NCBI RefSeq assembly: GCF_902769175.1 | Contig: NZ_CACXNW010000021.1 | Location: 1 to 39,730 of the forward strand | Direction of reading: 5' to 3' | DNA: 39,730 bases | Origin: an uncultured Methanobrevibacter sp. | GTDB taxonomy: Archaea > Methanobacteriota > Methanobacteria > Methanobacteriales > Methanobacteriaceae | Shown: positions 37,801 to 39,730 of the stretch, one piece after another | Numbering within the stretch: position 1 is the first letter of the stretch | Layout: every line of letters starts with the position of its first letter | The notes under the pieces: generated by a model | What the model was told of the DNA's origin: nothing | Database searches by the model: none | What the model saw: only the letters and a program-made list of their open reading frames with translations | Translations under genes and position numbers: made by a program

Positions 37801-39318
37801 ATTGATGGAAAGACATATAGTGCAACAACTGATTCAAAGGGAATTGCAAAATTCAACATAAACATAGCAACTGCTGGAAACTACAGCTTAGTAAGCAAAT
37901 TCCTTGGAGACATTAAAAACAAGGCAATCAGCAAAGCCAATTCAATCACAATCAAGGAAGGTTCAAACATTAGCTTTGTAGACAAAAGCCTTCCAAACAG
38001 TGACATCCAAAAGATACTTGATAGCACTCCTACAGGAAATACTGTTGAATTCCTAGGGGAATCCTATAGCAACATCAATCTAAAGGTGAATAAAAGCTTA
38101 AATCTGATTACAAATTGTGGAACCAAGCTAAATGGATTAAGCAAAAGTCCTGTTTTCAGCATCAATGCAGACAATGTTAATGTTTCAAATTTTATAATCA
38201 CTCCAAACTCTCAAAATGGAGATTCCGATGGAATTGCAATAAGCAAATCCAATAATGTAAACATTGTAAACAATACAATCATCAACAGCTTAGATTCAAG
38301 CAAGATAGAAGATTACAATAACGGAAGCACAATCTTGCCTGGAACAGGAATAAAAATCCAAAACAGCGAAAATATCAATCTATATGGAAACGTCATCAAT
38401 TCATTTGAAAGCGGAATATACAATGATTATTCCAGCAATATTTCAATGAGGGAAAATGAAATCAGATTAAACAACTATGGAATCAAATATGGATTCGGAA
38501 GCAATAATACTGAAATCATTAACAACACCATTATTGACAATATCGGATGGTATACTGAAGATGTTCCAGAAGGTCCAAGAGGATATGGATTATATCTCAA
38601 TAGCTCTGCTGTAAACATTACAATCAGCCAAAACAACATCAGCAATAACTATATTGGAATCTCTGTTGATTCAAACAACAGTACTGGAATCGTGATTACA
38701 GGCAATCTGATTACAGACAATTCACTTGAAGGAATAAGATTCAATGCAGGTTATGATTTAGCTGAAAATTGTGTTGAGCCAATCGTTACAAGCAATGCAA
38801 TTTACAGAAATGCAGAAGGACCAAGCATGATGATTCTTAGTGAAATGAGTGCAAACCCATTTGGAATCTACGGTCCAGGAGAATGGGACGATGATTTGAA
38901 ATTAAAGATTGGCCCTAACTGGTATGGTGTAAACCATCTAAGAACCTGGGATAATGATACTGGAGTTGTTGGGGTAGGAACAATGTGTCCAAGGATTAAA
39001 ACTACTGAAATCAAGTTTGATGCAATTGAATCTGAGACTCCTGGAACTTATATCATTAATTTCAAAAAGGATGGATCATTAGACACAAATCTTCCAATCT
39101 TTGATATGTATGCTACTTTAAATAATGGAACAGATAAACAGACAGAAGTTCATTTCTCTGTGATTAATGGAACTGGAAGCTTCAGTTTTGAAAAGGAAGA
39201 CTATTATGACTCCAACAACAAAATTGAAATATCTGTAGGATCCTTAATTAATATAGTTGACAGGCGTTACTCTGTTATCTACACTTATGAAGTTCCAGAT
39301 GGAGAAATACCTGTTTAG
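34801..39318 (+). CDS. Giant adhesin-like protein: beta-helix, five Ig-like repeats, second beta-helix
   Basis: An intact 1,505-residue secreted protein. Signal peptide MKTKGIILISLILLILLASL, then GTAAASE. An acidic spacer comes first, then a right-handed beta-helix (about residues 105-390; NTGINIVNSTKTTITNNNIR). A linking domain (about 395-590) follows, then five ~90-residue Ig-like repeats (about 595-1055), three of which share QKI(I/L)S.NK and YY.ITLKD...N signatures. A second beta-helix runs from about 1060 to 1375 (SNNVNIVNNTIINSL), and a C-terminal domain repeats the architecture of the linking domain (YIINFKKDGSLDTNLPIFDM resembles YQISIVNKNGTIATDFNSIY). There is no C-terminal membrane helix and the tail is acidic (VPDGEIPV), so attachment is unclear. 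Confidence 0.88.
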   Translation: MKTKGIILISLILLILLASLGTAAASEIKEIDNGENSAMEMEENFAIDTTISENEKISNSKIEEKIIEENIENEIIVDENLDENDNYIDSKSKSPSKLGASNLQSTIVVDGSATNQMSNPTIQNAIDSAQSGDTIIITGTSYVHCHFVVNKKLTIISNVGTAMTPCPSNTRGSGTFGLFYISPEASGTVIQGFTLTNTIDEYDAYGILVRGASDVKIINCTINTTKYADGIRLEGADNTVIDNSIIKNSTTGINIVNSTNTAIQNSIVQDSNTGINIVNSTKTTITNNNIRNNGLYGVNIDENNQNTTIDSNNITDNKGFGIRIISANYIYILSNFIAYNQKDGSGAGVYVNCNLTKIEIKGNFFKQNGQYGVLNDYRVRNMDAKTGADKLEINNNNYYLGHTERLAYHIDYKKFNGGAFIYDSEKDEYIYVGDGNGNYDVDKSVIYLADGFFDAETICGATLYKPPNIAWMEGEHKLLISEITQVKRGTYQISIVNKNGTIATDFNSIYVTFYLNKNNKYSEPQEGDVYQKVLMKNGTATVTFREKDYLPSGNVLTAIFPGLFEDYTVRSNLYKTFNISDSDIPKESIGSKITVSNMNTYPNSGASFQAILKDSYGIPLANKTIKLNLNGKTYTRTTDANGKVKLEIKSAVEKTYTITVSFDGDKEYNKSSAKASIVVKRTAQKIISSNKIFAPNKAYYYSITLKDGSNKVIANKNVKFIFNKKTYNAKTNSKGIAKIKIKSSAVKTFKITIKSVMTNKYKAISKTNKITIKALAQKIISYNKRFAPNKAYYYCITLKDQNNQVITNKKISIKIGAKKYARKTNRNGIAKIKVKSSKKKTYKVTIISPKTKQYNAKSKANKIVFTSLRQKILSSNKKYLPKAGAYYSITLKDENNQVIKNKNVRFTINSKNTHVKTNSKGIAKLKIDLTNEKVYTLKIYSPATYQYRSIVKTNKITIAKGTPKMTGYDRTYSTNSNGEYSIYLRDYAGKALSNGKMSFVIDGKTYSATTDSKGIAKFNINIATAGNYSLVSKFLGDIKNKAISKANSITIKEGSNISFVDKSLPNSDIQKILDSTPTGNTVEFLGESYSNINLKVNKSLNLITNCGTKLNGLSKSPVFSINADNVNVSNFIITPNSQNGDSDGIAISKSNNVNIVNNTIINSLDSSKIEDYNNGSTILPGTGIKIQNSENINLYGNVINSFESGIYNDYSSNISMRENEIRLNNYGIKYGFGSNNTEIINNTIIDNIGWYTEDVPEGPRGYGLYLNSSAVNITISQNNISNNYIGISVDSNNSTGIVITGNLITDNSLEGIRFNAGYDLAENCVEPIVTSNAIYRNAEGPSMMILSEMSANPFGIYGPGEWDDDLKLKIGPNWYGVNHLRTWDNDTGVVGVGTMCPRIKTTEIKFDAIESETPGTYIINFKKDGSLDTNLPIFDMYATLNNGTDKQTEVHFSVINGTGSFSFEKEDYYDSNNKIEISVGSLINIVDRRYSVIYTYEVPDGEIPV

Positions 39319-39410
39319 ATAAGATTTTAGCTAAAATTAAATTAAAAAGAAACAGAATATATGTTTAGATAAAATTTTCAGTTAAAAATTAATTAAAATA
39401 AAAAATATTC
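39311..39410 (+). repeat. Two 50-bp tandem repeats starting over the ALP stop codon
   Basis: Units 39311-39360 and 39361-39410 both begin (C/A)TGTTTAGATAA, the first TAG being the stop codon of the giant ALP. Unit 1 contains the palindrome ATTTTAGCTAAAAT (39324-39337). The second unit is followed by T-rich sequence likely to end transcription. Confidence 0.65.
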
Positions 39411-39458
39411 TTTATTTTTTATTTTTTCTTTTTTTATCAATTTTAGAAGATATTAATG

Positions 39459-39605
39459 ATTAAATCCGTTTTTTCAATTTTTAGAATAATTATATTGATT
39501 AATTGCTTTTTTTATAGTTTTAAAATAAATATATTATTAAATCCTTTTTTTCAATTTTTAGAATAATTATATTGATTAATTGCTTTTTTTATAGTTTTAA
39601 AGAAA
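39459..39605. repeat. 77-bp direct repeat, two copies
   Basis: Units begin ATTAAATCC at 39459 and 39536 and are nearly identical through TATAGTTTTAAA. A fragment (TTTTATAGTTTTAAAATAAT) recurs near 39624. Very AT-rich; no coding frame. The window ends without another gene. Confidence 0.65.
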
Positions 39606-39730
39606 TAATTAATTAGTTATCATTTTATAGTTTTAAAATAATATTTTATCTTAATATCTTATTTTTAAAAAAAAATAATTTGATTTAAATTATAAATGAA
39701 TTGTAAAAAAAGCACTAAAAACAATTAAAA

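Overview
The window looks like chromosome from a Methanobrevibacter-type methanogen (Methanobacteriales, the gut and rumen group). The evidence is low G+C with very AT-rich intergenic DNA, tungsten-type formylmethanofuran dehydrogenase genes (fwdH, fwdF), F420-type formate dehydrogenase genes (fdhA, fdhB, fdhC), GGTGA/GAGG ribosome binding sites, and many large secreted adhesin-like proteins (ALPs) of parallel beta-helix and Ig-like repeats.

Layout. Bases 1-1090 (minus) hold fwdF (cut by the window edge) and fwdH. A 0.7 kb AT-rich gap with operator-like palindromes and tandem repeats separates them from a broken ALP gene (1792-5171, plus). Bases 5483-12782 (all minus) form a molybdopterin and formate block: moaA, a 61-residue stand-alone copy of the MobB C-terminal domain, mobB, fdhB, fdhA and a frameshifted fdhC. 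Another broken ALP (13584-15265, plus) follows, then a ModE-like regulator (15390-16082, minus), a damaged ExbB/TolQ plus DUF2149 pair (16235-17242, minus), three small membrane-protein ORFs (17377-18068, minus), a heavily decayed ALP pseudogene (18328-20543, minus) and a transposase remnant. From 21211 on, the window is an ALP island: intact ALPs at 21211-24402 (+), 24818-26986 (+), 29473-31536 (-) and 34801-39318 (+), a frameshifted one at 32263-34323 (+), a second ExbB/TolQ-DUF2149 pair (27366-28347, +), and transposase debris near 28741-29145.

How the parts fit. FdhC imports formate and FdhAB oxidises it to CO2 with F420 reduction. FwdF/FwdH belong to the enzyme that fixes CO2 onto methanofuran. 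MoaA and MobB make the pterin-dinucleotide cofactor used by both enzymes, and the ModE-like protein is the obvious candidate molybdate/tungstate regulator. The ALPs fall into two apparent surface-attachment classes: lysine-rich Ig-like C-termini, or a C-terminal membrane helix. The ExbB/DUF2149 pairs resemble the membrane part of a proton-driven motor and lie among them.

The features most worth a second look are: in-frame UAA codons in both DUF2149 copies; ~50-bp tandem duplications starting at the stop codon of three separate ALP genes; a palindrome family (TGTGTA-N5-TACACA) upstream of the helix-turn-helix/ferredoxin protein FwdH; a spaced array of ATTGTGW heptamer pairs upstream of fdhA; and the free-standing MobB C-terminal domain. 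Gene damage is uneven. Several ALPs, fdhC and the motor pairs are hit, while 4.5 kb and 3.2 kb ALPs and all central enzymes are intact. At least part of it is therefore probably real decay rather than uniform sequencing error.
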